Below, piece by piece: positions 47,865 through 57,201 of a DNA stretch of 64,000 bases. Both the position numbers and the translations under genes were made by a program. Positions within the stretch are counted from its first letter, which is position 1. Each line of letters starts with the position of its first letter. Origin of the DNA: Burkholderia puraquae (GTDB taxonomy: Bacteria > Pseudomonadota > Gammaproteobacteria > Burkholderiales > Burkholderiaceae); assembly GCF_002099195.1 (NCBI RefSeq), contig NZ_NBYX01000009.1, forward strand, positions 186,001 to 250,000, written 5' to 3'. The notes beneath the pieces are model-generated. The model saw nothing but the letters and a program-made list of their open reading frames with translations, did not search any database and was not told where the DNA came from.

Positions 47865-50800
47865 ATGGATCTAGTTGCCGCATTAACGGGGTACGGGCAG
47901 GCGACCCGTCATATCCAGATCGATACCGCGATGCCAGGCGCGTTCGTGGTCGAGCGCTTTCACGGTCGTGAAGGGATCAGCGAATCGTTCCGGTTCGAGA
48001 TCGACGTGCTGTCGAGCGAGCCGTTTCTCGATCTCGCGCCGCTGATCGGCAGCGCCATGCGGTTGCGTCTCGCGACGGCGGCAGGCGAACGATGCTGGAA
48101 CGGCTACGTCACGCATGCTGCTTATGCGGAGAGTGACGGCGAGTTCACGCGCTATAGGCTCACGATGGAATCGTGGCTCGCGCTGCTGCAACTGCGCCGC
48201 AATTGCCTGTATTTCGTCGATCTCGATGTCGAGGGTATCTGCGAGCGCGTATTCGGCGACTATCCCGAAGCGCACTGGCGCTATGAACGCGTCGAGCCGC
48301 TGCGATCGTTTCGTTTGCGCGGCCAGTATCGCGAAACCGATCTCGATTTCGTGTTGCGGCAGTTGTCCGAAGCCGGGTTGTCGTTCCGCATCGAGCATGG
48401 GCAGGACGCGGGGAAGGCGCCGTCGGGCGACCATGCCGTCGTCGTGTTCGACCGCCATGCGCGGCTGCCCGACGGCAGCGCGATCGCGTTCAATGCGCAG
48501 GACGTCGGCGATCCGGACGGCGTGATGACGCAATTCTCCGATCGGCGTCAGCTCGTGCCGGATCGCGTGGTGGCAACGAGCTGGAAAGCCAGTGAACTCC
48601 ATGCGCTCGCCGGCCATGCACAACAGCCGGCCGACGCCGACGCGCCGCTGCTGCCGGTGCGGGAGATCTACGACGGCCAGCGCGCCGGCCGCTTCGACAC
48701 GAGCGGCGACGCGCAGCGTTATGCCGAACAGCGTCTCGACGCGCTGCAGCTCGCGAAGCGGATCTACCGTGGCGGCGGCTCGTCGCGCACGCTCGAGACC
48801 GGCAAGGTACATACGCTGAACGATTATCTGGGCGGCGCCGTGCGGTTCGTGCCGCTGTCGATCGAGCACGAAGCCGTGAACAATCTCGGCGCGCAGATCG
48901 GGCAGCTGTTCGGCCGCGGCGAGCTCGACAAGGGCCTGTATCGCAACCGCTTCGTCGCAGTGCCGGAAGGCACGCCGATCGTGCCGCCGTTCCGCGACCG
49001 GCCGATCGTGTACGGGGTGCAGACCGCGATCGTGGTCGGCGAGCCGGGCGGGCGCGTTAGCAGCACGCGCGATCACCAGGTCCGCATCCAGTTTCCGTGG
49101 ATGCGCGGTGCCGCGCCGCTGCCGGGCGGGCTGACGGATACCGCGAGCCGGTCCAATCCAGCCGGCCATGCGCCGGGCGATCACCGTTCGGGCATCCTGG
49201 TTCGCGTCGCCGAACAGGCGGCCGGGCCGAATTTCGGTCATGCGTTTGCGCCCCGCGTGGGGGCGGAAGTGGTGGTCGGCTTCGAGTCGGGCAACATCGA
49301 TGCACCGGTCGTGCTCGGCCAGGTGTACGGCGGCCGAGTGCGTCCGCCGTTCTCGGCCGGCGAGGGCAGCGATGCCAATCATTCAGGAACACTGACGGGC
49401 CTGCAGACGCAAACGCTCGATGGGCAACCCGGCAGCCGCTGGGTGATGGACGATGCGGCCGGGCAACTACGTCACGAGCTGAGCAATTCGACTGCCGGCA
49501 CGCGCTTTGCGCAGGGCTATCTGATCGACCAGCAGGGCACGATGCGCGGCGCCTATCGCGGTGAAGGCTTCGAACTGGCGACGCAGGGATGGGGCGTCGT
49601 GCGGGCCGGCGCGGGCGTGCTGATGTCGAGTACCGCGCGCCGGCTCGGTGCGTCGACGCAGCTGGATGTCGCCGAACGCGTGGAGCAGTTGAAGGACGCG
49701 GCGAAAACGGCGCAGGAACTCGACACCGCTGCGATTGGTGCGCAGGCGGTCGGCCTGAGTGCGAACAAGGCGCAGACGGATTTCCTGAAGGCGATCGATC
49801 CCGCGCAGGACGGCAAGTATGCGGGTAGCGTGGGCGGCCAGAGCGCAACCAAGCCGAACGGGACGCAGCGCGACGGCGGCGACCCCGTCGAGCGATTCGC
49901 GACGCCTGCGGTGCTGATGGAGTCGCCGGAGAACATCGTGGTTACGACGCCGGAGAGCGCGGTGTCGTATGCGGCGCAGCACGTTCATCTGACGTCGCAA
50001 GGCGATGCGCACGTGGGCGCCGGTGCCACCGTGGCCGCGGCGACGGGCGATTCGATGAGCCTGTACAGCGTGGCGGGCGGGCTCAAGGTGATCGCGGGCG
50101 AAGGGCCGGTGAGCATCGAGGCGCACGCGTCGACGATGGAGATTCTCGGCGACCAGACCGTGCACGTGACGTCGACCGACGAACGCGTCGACGTGCTCGC
50201 GCAGGATGCGATCGTGCTGCAGCAGGGGCCGAACCGGATCACGCTGAAGGGTGGCGACATCATCATCGAGACGCCGGGGCAGTTCGCGGTGAAATCGGGC
50301 GGGCACCCGTTCCCGGGGCCGCGTGCAGCGAGCGTGAAGCTGCCGGCGCTGCCGGTGTTGCCGCAGGGCGATCCGTGCGACTTTCTCGTGCAGGCGCTGG
50401 CGGCGAGCCCGGCGGGGAGGGGGGCGGTGGCGATGGGAGCGCCCCGTGTGGTCGAGGTGGGGCCGGGATCGGCTGCTGCTGGCTCGACACTGGACCTGAC
50501 GGGGCTGGGCTCGATCGCGGCAAGTACGGCAGCGCTCGGCAAAGCGGCGATTGCCGGTGGAATACAAGACGCAGGCATTAGCGCGCCGATCGTTGCCCAA
50601 TCATTTGCGGCCAAGGCACCAGTCAAACCGCAGGGGCAGTCGGGTAGCGCTGCTACGGCGCCGACTGCATCGGCGACGACTCCGGAAACTGCGGCGGCAG
50701 ATAGCTCCGCAGCACAGCGTCCCGGCGCCACGGGTGCCAGTTCGGGGCAGCCGTGCAACCTTCACGTGCCGGCCGTCAAAGAACTCGATTATGTCGTCGA

Positions 50801-51644
50801 TATGGGGTGCGTGGACTATTACGAAACCGATGCGAATGGCAAAGCGGTTCTCGATCCCGTCACGCATCAACCGTCACTCAACCATATGGCAGGCTCGCAC
50901 GGGAAGTACGATATCGAGTACTCGCCAGCGACGGCGACGCTGACGGCGACCGTTCGCGTCAAGGTCCACTTGAAGGACCAGCATGCTGTCAAATATGGCG
51001 CGGACGTGTTGGACAAGAAAACGGGCAAGCGGCGGTCGATTCCGTATAACAGTGACGGGGCAGCGGCCGGCGTCATTCTAACCGTGGTTGATCGGCCGGG
51101 AGACTTGAGCAACGCGCAGGGCGTTAAGAAACAGATTGAGGACTGTCTCAATCGGAATGGTTACACCATGCGGCCGAAGCAATGCCCACTCGGAAACGCA
51201 TGCACCTGTACGGTCAAGGTGCGGGCAGAGGTGGAGTTCGTTAAGGACGGGCGTGTCCATGCGGAAGTCAATCTGTTTCCGATGGAATCGAGGGCCGATT
51301 CCGGAAACTGGGGCGAGAAATCGGTCATATGGGATAGCGATGTCGGCGACTATGTGCCGGACGGCACCGTAAACGTACGGGCGCACGAAACGGGACATTT
51401 GTTCGGGTGGCCTGACGAGTACTTCGAGAACAGTGGCTCGGTGTACGGGAAATACATCAATTCGAAGAAACTCGTCGACGTGAAGATGAAGCAGCTCGTC
51501 GACAACTGGCAACGCACGACAGATACGAACCTGATGGGTGGGGGACTCGATCATCCGGTGTCGCTCGTGCCGAAATACTATTTTTACGGCTTCCGTGACT
51601 GGTTTAATAGAAAAACGCACATCGACTGGGAGGTCCTGGAATGA
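47865..51644 (+). CDS. vgrG: Evolved VgrG with C-terminal metzincin-like protease domain
   Basis: A 1259-residue spike protein. Residues about 1-560 are the gp27/gp5-like VgrG core (ending near GHAFAPRVGAEVVVGFESG), followed by the DUF2345 region to about residue 840 (ITLKGGDIIIETPGQFAVKS), and a low-complexity linker (about 870-965). The remaining 290 residues form an extra domain. It contains HETGHLFGWPDEY, a HExxHxxGxxD zinc site with His1174, Glu1175, His1178 and Asp1184, and NLMGGG with Met1224 forty residues later as a possible Met-turn. Base composition drops sharply from about 50.6 kb, showing recent acquisition of the domain. It overlaps the next, exported protein gene (ATGA). Confidence 0.92.
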   Translation: MDLVAALTGYGQATRHIQIDTAMPGAFVVERFHGREGISESFRFEIDVLSSEPFLDLAPLIGSAMRLRLATAAGERCWNGYVTHAAYAESDGEFTRYRLTMESWLALLQLRRNCLYFVDLDVEGICERVFGDYPEAHWRYERVEPLRSFRLRGQYRETDLDFVLRQLSEAGLSFRIEHGQDAGKAPSGDHAVVVFDRHARLPDGSAIAFNAQDVGDPDGVMTQFSDRRQLVPDRVVATSWKASELHALAGHAQQPADADAPLLPVREIYDGQRAGRFDTSGDAQRYAEQRLDALQLAKRIYRGGGSSRTLETGKVHTLNDYLGGAVRFVPLSIEHEAVNNLGAQIGQLFGRGELDKGLYRNRFVAVPEGTPIVPPFRDRPIVYGVQTAIVVGEPGGRVSSTRDHQVRIQFPWMRGAAPLPGGLTDTASRSNPAGHAPGDHRSGILVRVAEQAAGPNFGHAFAPRVGAEVVVGFESGNIDAPVVLGQVYGGRVRPPFSAGEGSDANHSGTLTGLQTQTLDGQPGSRWVMDDAAGQLRHELSNSTAGTRFAQGYLIDQQGTMRGAYRGEGFELATQGWGVVRAGAGVLMSSTARRLGASTQLDVAERVEQLKDAAKTAQELDTAAIGAQAVGLSANKAQTDFLKAIDPAQDGKYAGSVGGQSATKPNGTQRDGGDPVERFATPAVLMESPENIVVTTPESAVSYAAQHVHLTSQGDAHVGAGATVAAATGDSMSLYSVAGGLKVIAGEGPVSIEAHASTMEILGDQTVHVTSTDERVDVLAQDAIVLQQGPNRITLKGGDIIIETPGQFAVKSGGHPFPGPRAASVKLPALPVLPQGDPCDFLVQALAASPAGRGAVAMGAPRVVEVGPGSAAAGSTLDLTGLGSIAASTAALGKAAIAGGIQDAGISAPIVAQSFAAKAPVKPQGQSGSAATAPTASATTPETAAADSSAAQRPGATGASSGQPCNLHVPAVKELDYVVDMGCVDYYETDANGKAVLDPVTHQPSLNHMAGSHGKYDIEYSPATATLTATVRVKVHLKDQHAVKYGADVLDKKTGKRRSIPYNSDGAAAGVILTVVDRPGDLSNAQGVKKQIEDCLNRNGYTMRPKQCPLGNACTCTVKVRAEVEFVKDGRVHAEVNLFPMESRADSGNWGEKSVIWDSDVGDYVPDGTVNVRAHETGHLFGWPDEYFENSGSVYGKYINSKKLVDVKMKQLVDNWQRTTDTNLMGGGLDHPVSLVPKYYFYGFRDWFNRKTHIDWEVLE

Positions 51645-52570
51645 GGCGATTCGTGTCGGTTTTTCTGATATCGGTTTTTATATGCGGGATAACGGAAATG
51701 GCATTGGCTAAAACGAGAGCAGACTACTTCGCGATGGAAAACAGCCCGGGGCAAATCAATCCTTCGCCTCCGTTGGTATTCACGTTTGACGGTAATCGCG
51801 TTGCATATTATTCGCGTGGACGGGATCTGGACATCATGCCACCGGCGAAGTACACGGGCATTGGAAAATACACGGCAGAACTGAGCGACCGCTATCGGCC
51901 GGAGCTCGAAGAGGTCAGGCGGATTCTCGCCAATCACGAGATCGCTTCGGTGCCGGGCAGAAATATCGGATCGGTCCTGAGATATTCATTCGAGCAGAAT
52001 GGAACGCGTTACGTGGGCCAGCTTCAGTATCGATCCAACGATGAGATCAGCGGCAAGCTATCGTTTCTTTACGATCTCGCGCAGGATTTGCTCGACAACG
52101 GCACGCCCGAGATCAATCTGCATCCGGAGTTCGCCGTGCACGCTGCGTCTCGGAATCTGGTGGTGGACGTCGTGTTCAGGAATGACGGCAAACAGGAGGT
52201 GGTCATCGACGGTCCGGAAAAATGGTTGCCTAAACGCGTTTCCCTGAACGGGCAATACGTTCAGATCCGCGGGTTCAACGACGCGGGTATCAAGTTCAAG
52301 GTCGGGTTGGTGGAGAAGTATCTGAGTGCGGCGTCTCGGCTCTATGCGTCGGCGATTTCCGTCAAGCCGGCGCAGCCGGTCAAGGTCGAATTCGTCGTGC
52401 CTTATACGGAGCTGGAGTTCGATCCGGGTTCGTCTGCATCGCAGGTTGATGCGGGTACGTACCGGTTTGGAGGCACAGCCAACCTCAACTTTCAGTCGCC
52501 TGCCGAAATGAAGGGAACAGCATTTATCCGGATGGATACGCCGCCTGCGGTCGAACTGACCGAGCAGTAA
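51641..52570 (+). CDS. Exported protein, candidate immunity to the VgrG protease
   Basis: A 309-residue protein with a signal peptide (VSVFLISVFICGITEMALA). The mature part has an N-terminal mixed region (RADYFAMENSPGQINPSPP) and a C-terminal beta-rich half (NLVVDVVFRNDGKQEVVIDG and KVEFVVPYTELEFDPG). No family is recognised. Its start overlaps the evolved VgrG stop by 4 bases, it shares that gene's low GC content, and it is periplasmic, which are the standard signs of an immunity protein for a periplasm-acting effector. This role is inferred from context only. Confidence 0.65.
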   Translation: MRRFVSVFLISVFICGITEMALAKTRADYFAMENSPGQINPSPPLVFTFDGNRVAYYSRGRDLDIMPPAKYTGIGKYTAELSDRYRPELEEVRRILANHEIASVPGRNIGSVLRYSFEQNGTRYVGQLQYRSNDEISGKLSFLYDLAQDLLDNGTPEINLHPEFAVHAASRNLVVDVVFRNDGKQEVVIDGPEKWLPKRVSLNGQYVQIRGFNDAGIKFKVGLVEKYLSAASRLYASAISVKPAQPVKVEFVVPYTELEFDPGSSASQVDAGTYRFGGTANLNFQSPAEMKGTAFIRMDTPPAVELTEQ

Positions 52571-52636
52571 CGGGCGTGCCGGCTCCACGAACGCCCCGAT
52601 TTGAGACATAGCCCCGCGAATCCCGAACCAAACATC

Positions 52637-55441
52637 ATGCCGACCCAATCAGACCTCATCCAGACGTTCTTCCGCGGCTGGTCGCAGCACGATCGGTTTC
52701 TGTGGCTGACCACACCGCTCGGCGCGGACAAGCTCGTTGCCGAGAGCCTGCGCGGATGGGAGTCGCTCGATCGCGGCGGCTTCCGGTTTCAGGTCACGGC
52801 GCTGACCGAGCGTCCCGACGTGCCGCTCGACAGGCTGATCGGTGCGTCGATCCTCATCGAATGGCACGTTGCGGACGGGCAGGACGCACGGCGCCCGTTC
52901 CACGGCCATGTGACGGCCGCGGAACTCGTCGGCTACAACGGCGGGCTCGCGCGCGTGCGGCTCGTCGTCGAACCGTGGCTCGCGCTGCTGCATCAGCGCG
53001 TCGACAGCTACAACTTCGTGAACGCGAGCGTGGTCGAGATCAGCGAGCAGATCTTCGCGCACTACGCGCGTGGCGCGATCGCGCCGGCATGGCGCTGGGC
53101 GCTTGCCGATCCGGCGAAATATGCGAACCGCAGCCTGACTGCACAGGCTGGCGAATCGGATTTCGCGTTTCTCGAACGACTGTGGGCGGAAGAGGGCATC
53201 TTCTACTGGTTCGAACACGACGGTGATGTGCAGTCGACGGACCTTGGCAAGCACACGCTCGTCCTCGCCGATACGAACCAGCGTTTCGCCCCGGCTGAAC
53301 CCGAAGTCGTCGGTTTCCATCAGACGAGCGACGGCGACCCGCGCGGCGGCATCCGGCAGTTCCTGAACGCACGTCGCTGGCGCATCGGCAGCGTCGCGCG
53401 GGCAAGCTGGGATCATCGAAGCCTGTCGACCCGTCCGTCCGGCGCGTGCGCGAGCGGCGCGGTCGCGCCGGGCGAGGATCGCGATGTTGCAGGCCCGTAC
53501 GCGTTCCAGACGGCCGCGATCGGCGACCAGCGCGCGCAGCAGCAACTCGACGCGCAGCGCGTGGCGGCGCTGCAGGCCGAAGGCAGCGGCACGCGTCGCG
53601 ATCTGCGGCCGGGGTTGCACTTCGCGATGTCGCAGCATCCGTCGCTCGACGCGTCGCGTGCGTTCGTGTGCCTGCGCGTCGAGCACGACGCGCGTGCGAA
53701 CGTAGGTGCCGACGTGCACGGCGCGATCGCGCAACGGCTGGGTGCGATTCCGCCGATGCTCGATGCCGCGGCCGGCGAACATGGCGGCGCGCAGGCGCTG
53801 CACGCGGCATTCGACGCCACGACGCACGCTGGCGGCGCGCTGGTGGACGGTGACGAGGTGTACCGGAACCGCTTCGCCGCGCTGCCGTTCGACCAGGCTT
53901 ACCGGCCGTTGGCGCCGAGCGGGCACGGTGCACGCCTGCATCCGGTCGCCGTGATGCCGGGCGCGCAGACGAGCATCGTGGTGGGGGCGGGCGATCCGGT
54001 TCACACCGAACGCGATCACCGCATCCGGATCCAGCATCATGCGCAGCGCGGGCAGAATTCCGCGAGTCGCGAGGAACATCCGCGCGCGGCGAATGCGCCG
54101 GCCGATCGCGGCGCGGGCACCTGGACCCGCATGGTGACGCCGGTCGGCGGCGACAACTGGGGCGGGGTGAGCGTGCCGCGCGTCGGTCAGGAAGTCTGGA
54201 CCGAGTGGCTGGAGGGCCAGCCTGACCGGCCGGTCGCGGTCGCCGCGCTGTACAACGGGCAGGGCAACGCGGACGCGCGGCACAATGCGCTGGCGGGCGG
54301 CCCGAGCGGCAGCACGGCCAATGCGGCGGCGTGGTTCGCCGGCAATGACCACGCGGCCGTGCTGACCGGCTTCAAGACGCAGGACCTGAGCGCGAGCCAG
54401 ACCGGCGCGGGCGGCTCGCGGCAATTCATGCTTGACGATACGGCCGGCCAGTCGAGTGCGCGCCTTTATACGACCGATCACGGCAGCGGTCTGACGCTCG
54501 GGCACATCAAGCAGGTGCAGGACAACCGGCGTCTGGCCGATCGCGGCTACGGCGCGGAACTGTCGACGCAGGCCGCCGGTGCGCTGCGCGCCGGCGCCGG
54601 TTTGCTGATCAGTACGGCGCCCGGCGTGAACCAGATGGATGCGAGTGCGGCGAGCCAGGTGCTCGCGCAGCAACGCGAGCTGCTGCAGGGGCTCGCGAAT
54701 TTCGCGCGCAAGCAGGGCGCGGAGCCGGGCACGAGCCCGGCGCAGCCTGGTGCCGCGACTGCCGGCGGCACGACTTCGCAGCTCGCGGCGATCGAGGGGC
54801 TGCAGCAAAGCCAGGCATCGATCGGCGCGGCACGCGAAGGCAGCGGCGCGGGCGGTGCCGGCGGCGGTAGCGCGGTCGCGTGGCAGCATCCGCATGTCGT
54901 CGCGCACGGCGCGGCCGGCGTCGCCGCGCTGACCGCGCAAAGCCACGTGTGGACATCGGGTACGCAAACCGTGCTGAGCGCCGGACGCGACGTGCAGGTC
55001 ACGGTCCAGGGCAAGTCGAGCATCGTCTCAAAGGAAGGCATCGCGCTGTACACGCACGGCACCCCGGGCGGCAGCCGCCCCGTGTCGGCCGTCGGGATTG
55101 CGCTTCATGCCGCGACGGGCGCCGTCACCGTGCAGGCGCAGAACGCCGGGGCGCTGGACGCCCGTGCGCAACGGGCGGTGACGGTATCGAGCGCGCAGGC
55201 GAGTGTCGCGCTGCAGTCGCCGAAGCGGCTGCTGCTGACGGCCGCCAACGCGTTCCTGAAGATGGAAGGCAACGACATCGTAATCGGCGCGCCCGGCAAG
55301 GCCACGTTCCATGCGGCCCAGCACACGCTGACCGGCCCGCGATCCGCGAACGTGCAGCTACCGTCGATGAACAAGCCCGCATGCGTCGAATGCATGCGGG
55401 ATCTCGCGCATCGCCACGAAGCGATCGCCACCCGCGGATGA
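52637..55441 (+). CDS. vgrG: VgrG spike protein (module B)
   Basis: A 934-residue VgrG with the gp27/gp5 core (RFLWLTTPLGADKLVAESL to about residue 540; GDNWGGVSVPRVGQEVWTEW near 510) and a DUF2345 C-terminal needle (LLLTAANAFLKMEGNDIVIG), ending CVECMRDLAHRHEAIATRG. There is no extra effector domain, so it must carry a non-covalent cargo. The start overlaps nothing; the downstream DUF4123 adaptor overlaps its stop (ATGA), which points to adaptor-mediated loading. Confidence 0.95.
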   Translation: MPTQSDLIQTFFRGWSQHDRFLWLTTPLGADKLVAESLRGWESLDRGGFRFQVTALTERPDVPLDRLIGASILIEWHVADGQDARRPFHGHVTAAELVGYNGGLARVRLVVEPWLALLHQRVDSYNFVNASVVEISEQIFAHYARGAIAPAWRWALADPAKYANRSLTAQAGESDFAFLERLWAEEGIFYWFEHDGDVQSTDLGKHTLVLADTNQRFAPAEPEVVGFHQTSDGDPRGGIRQFLNARRWRIGSVARASWDHRSLSTRPSGACASGAVAPGEDRDVAGPYAFQTAAIGDQRAQQQLDAQRVAALQAEGSGTRRDLRPGLHFAMSQHPSLDASRAFVCLRVEHDARANVGADVHGAIAQRLGAIPPMLDAAAGEHGGAQALHAAFDATTHAGGALVDGDEVYRNRFAALPFDQAYRPLAPSGHGARLHPVAVMPGAQTSIVVGAGDPVHTERDHRIRIQHHAQRGQNSASREEHPRAANAPADRGAGTWTRMVTPVGGDNWGGVSVPRVGQEVWTEWLEGQPDRPVAVAALYNGQGNADARHNALAGGPSGSTANAAAWFAGNDHAAVLTGFKTQDLSASQTGAGGSRQFMLDDTAGQSSARLYTTDHGSGLTLGHIKQVQDNRRLADRGYGAELSTQAAGALRAGAGLLISTAPGVNQMDASAASQVLAQQRELLQGLANFARKQGAEPGTSPAQPGAATAGGTTSQLAAIEGLQQSQASIGAAREGSGAGGAGGGSAVAWQHPHVVAHGAAGVAALTAQSHVWTSGTQTVLSAGRDVQVTVQGKSSIVSKEGIALYTHGTPGGSRPVSAVGIALHAATGAVTVQAQNAGALDARAQRAVTVSSAQASVALQSPKRLLLTAANAFLKMEGNDIVIGAPGKATFHAAQHTLTGPRSANVQLPSMNKPACVECMRDLAHRHEAIATRG

Positions 55442-56337
55442 CGACGATGACTGCGCTGCTCCAGACATGGGAAACGACGGCAGCCGCCGAGCATGCGGCA
55501 TTTCCGGATGCCCATCGCTATCTGTTGGCCGATGCGTCGCAGTTGCCGATCAACGCGGCGCCCTGGCGCGAGCTGATTGTGCAAGGAGAGGTTTGCAACC
55601 TGCTCGCCGGCCAGCCCGAGGCGGCCAACCCGGAGGTCTGCGCGCTGGTGTGCGACTATCGCGCGCCGCACGTGTCGGCGCTGCTCGAACGGCACCTCGC
55701 GCGGCGGCCGTTCGCGTTTCTGTCGCTGGTCAGTGTGTATTCGCTCGACGAACTGGCGCCGAAACTCGGCGTCAGGACGCGCGTGACGCTGCCCGACGAT
55801 CGCGACGGGCTGCTGCGGTTCTACGATGCCGCGGTGTTCCAGACGTTGGCGGGCGCGCTGTCCGAGTCGCGCTATCAGGCGTTGTTGTCGCCGTGCGTGT
55901 CGTGGACCTGGGTGCGTCGCGATGGCGCCGTCGGTACGGTGCGGCATCCGCGCCGGCACGAACGGATCTTCTATCCACGTGTGGATGCCCGCGAGCTCGA
56001 CGCCTTGCGCAGCGACAGCCGGCCGGACGCCGTGCTTGCCGAATTGCGACGCAACGGCCGGATCCCCGTCGATGCCGATCCGTTCGAAACCTATGCGAGC
56101 ACGCGCAGCCTGTTCGGCTTGCTGGACGCACACGGGCTGCACGATGACCGGCTTGCCTACCGGATCGCTGCGACGCTGGCGATGTACGCCCACGTGCGGT
56201 TCGACGACGCGATCGTCGCCGACTGCATCGCCGCGCATCGGAACGATCACGATGCGTTATGCGAAGCATTGCTCGACCACCTGATCGAGCACGACGATGC
56301 TGCGAGTGTCGACACGGAACCGGAGGCGCGGCGATGA
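55438..56337 (+). CDS. DUF4123 T6SS effector adaptor (module B)
   Basis: A 299-residue DUF4123 adaptor from the ATG overlapping the VgrG stop; an ATG three codons later is also possible. Landmarks: FPDAHRYLLADASQLPINAA, CNLLAGQPEAANPEVCALV, FLSLVSVYSLDELAPKL and LLRFYDAAVFQTLAGAL. It is only distantly similar to the module A adaptor, in line with each serving a different cargo. It overlaps the DUF805 gene by 4 bases. Confidence 0.85.
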   Translation: MTTMTALLQTWETTAAAEHAAFPDAHRYLLADASQLPINAAPWRELIVQGEVCNLLAGQPEAANPEVCALVCDYRAPHVSALLERHLARRPFAFLSLVSVYSLDELAPKLGVRTRVTLPDDRDGLLRFYDAAVFQTLAGALSESRYQALLSPCVSWTWVRRDGAVGTVRHPRRHERIFYPRVDARELDALRSDSRPDAVLAELRRNGRIPVDADPFETYASTRSLFGLLDAHGLHDDRLAYRIAATLAMYAHVRFDDAIVADCIAAHRNDHDALCEALLDHLIEHDDAASVDTEPEARR

Positions 56338-56708
56338 GCGTGGCCGCCCTGTTTTCATTCCGCGGCCGGGCCGGGCGCATCCAGTGGTGGGGCGTGACCG
56401 TGCCGTGGCTGATCGCGGGCTCCGTGCTCGACGTGCTCGCCGACCTGCCCGCAGCGCAACGTATCGCGACGTTCGTCGATGTCGTCGGCTGGGCATTCGC
56501 GATCGTGATGATCTGGATGCTCGTGGCAGTGTCGGTCCGGCGGTGGCACGACATCGGCAAGTCCGGATGGTGGACGCTTCTTCATGCGATCCCGGTCGGA
56601 GGCGCATTCATCGCCATTGCGATGAACGGGTTCTATCGCGGGGACGACGCGCGCAACCGGTTCGGTCCGCCATCGCCGGATGCAGGCAACAACGACGCAA
56701 GTTTGTGA
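56334..56708 (+). CDS. DUF805 small membrane protein
   Basis: A 124-residue integral membrane protein of the DUF805 family, with the typical start LFSFRGRAGRIQWWGVTV, two or three further helices, and the conserved RRWHDIGKSGWWTLLHAIP. It is embedded in the T6SS module with 4-base overlap to the DUF4123 gene. DUF805 proteins occur in several T6SS effector clusters; a role as membrane immunity or helper is possible, but unproven. Confidence 0.85.
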   Translation: MSVAALFSFRGRAGRIQWWGVTVPWLIAGSVLDVLADLPAAQRIATFVDVVGWAFAIVMIWMLVAVSVRRWHDIGKSGWWTLLHAIPVGGAFIAIAMNGFYRGDDARNRFGPPSPDAGNNDASL

Positions 56709-56716
56709 GGGTATCG

Positions 56717-57196
56717 ATGAAATTCAGAGCAGGGATGCACGTTTTGGCGCTGGTCGGGCTGACTGTGCTCGCCGCATGCAGCAAGCACGGTGTCGATGCG
56801 TCGGCAGAGCCGCATAACGTGTGCGTCACCGGATATAACGAATACGGGCGCAAGCTTCACGAGTTCTGGCTCGACAACGAACACAAGTCGGGATGCTTCG
56901 GCAATCCGTCGGCGCGCGAGGACGGCGAGGCATTCGGCGGCGGCGGCGGCTTCGCCTGCGGCTGCAAGGTGACGCCGGGACAGAAGGTGAAGCTGTTCTG
57001 GGAATTCGCGCAACCGCTGGACGATATCCAGCGCGGCATCCAGCCCGAGCGCAAGACGATCGACGTGACCATTCCCCAGCCTGAATCGCCGACATCGCGC
57101 TATCTGCGCGTGTATTTCCGCAAGAACGGCACCGCCGAGCTGCAGTGGGTCGATGACATGAACGCTCCCGAACTCAAGCCGACGCAGGAGAAGTAA
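56717..57196 (+). CDS. DUF3304-like lipoprotein, candidate immunity (module B)
   Basis: A 159-residue lipoprotein with signal ALVGLTVLAAC (cysteine near residue 21). The mature domain has NVCVTGYNEYGRKLHEFWLD and a conserved cysteine cluster (GGFACGCKVTPGQKVKLFW). It resembles the module A lipoprotein in layout, with a double-cysteine motif (ICC there, CGC here) in the same place. It sits 5 bases upstream of the second DUF2235 gene, so it is the likely periplasmic partner of that protein. Confidence 0.78.
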   Translation: MKFRAGMHVLALVGLTVLAACSKHGVDASAEPHNVCVTGYNEYGRKLHEFWLDNEHKSGCFGNPSAREDGEAFGGGGGFACGCKVTPGQKVKLFWEFAQPLDDIQRGIQPERKTIDVTIPQPESPTSRYLRVYFRKNGTAELQWVDDMNAPELKPTQEK

Positions 57197-57201
57197 GTGC
57201 C

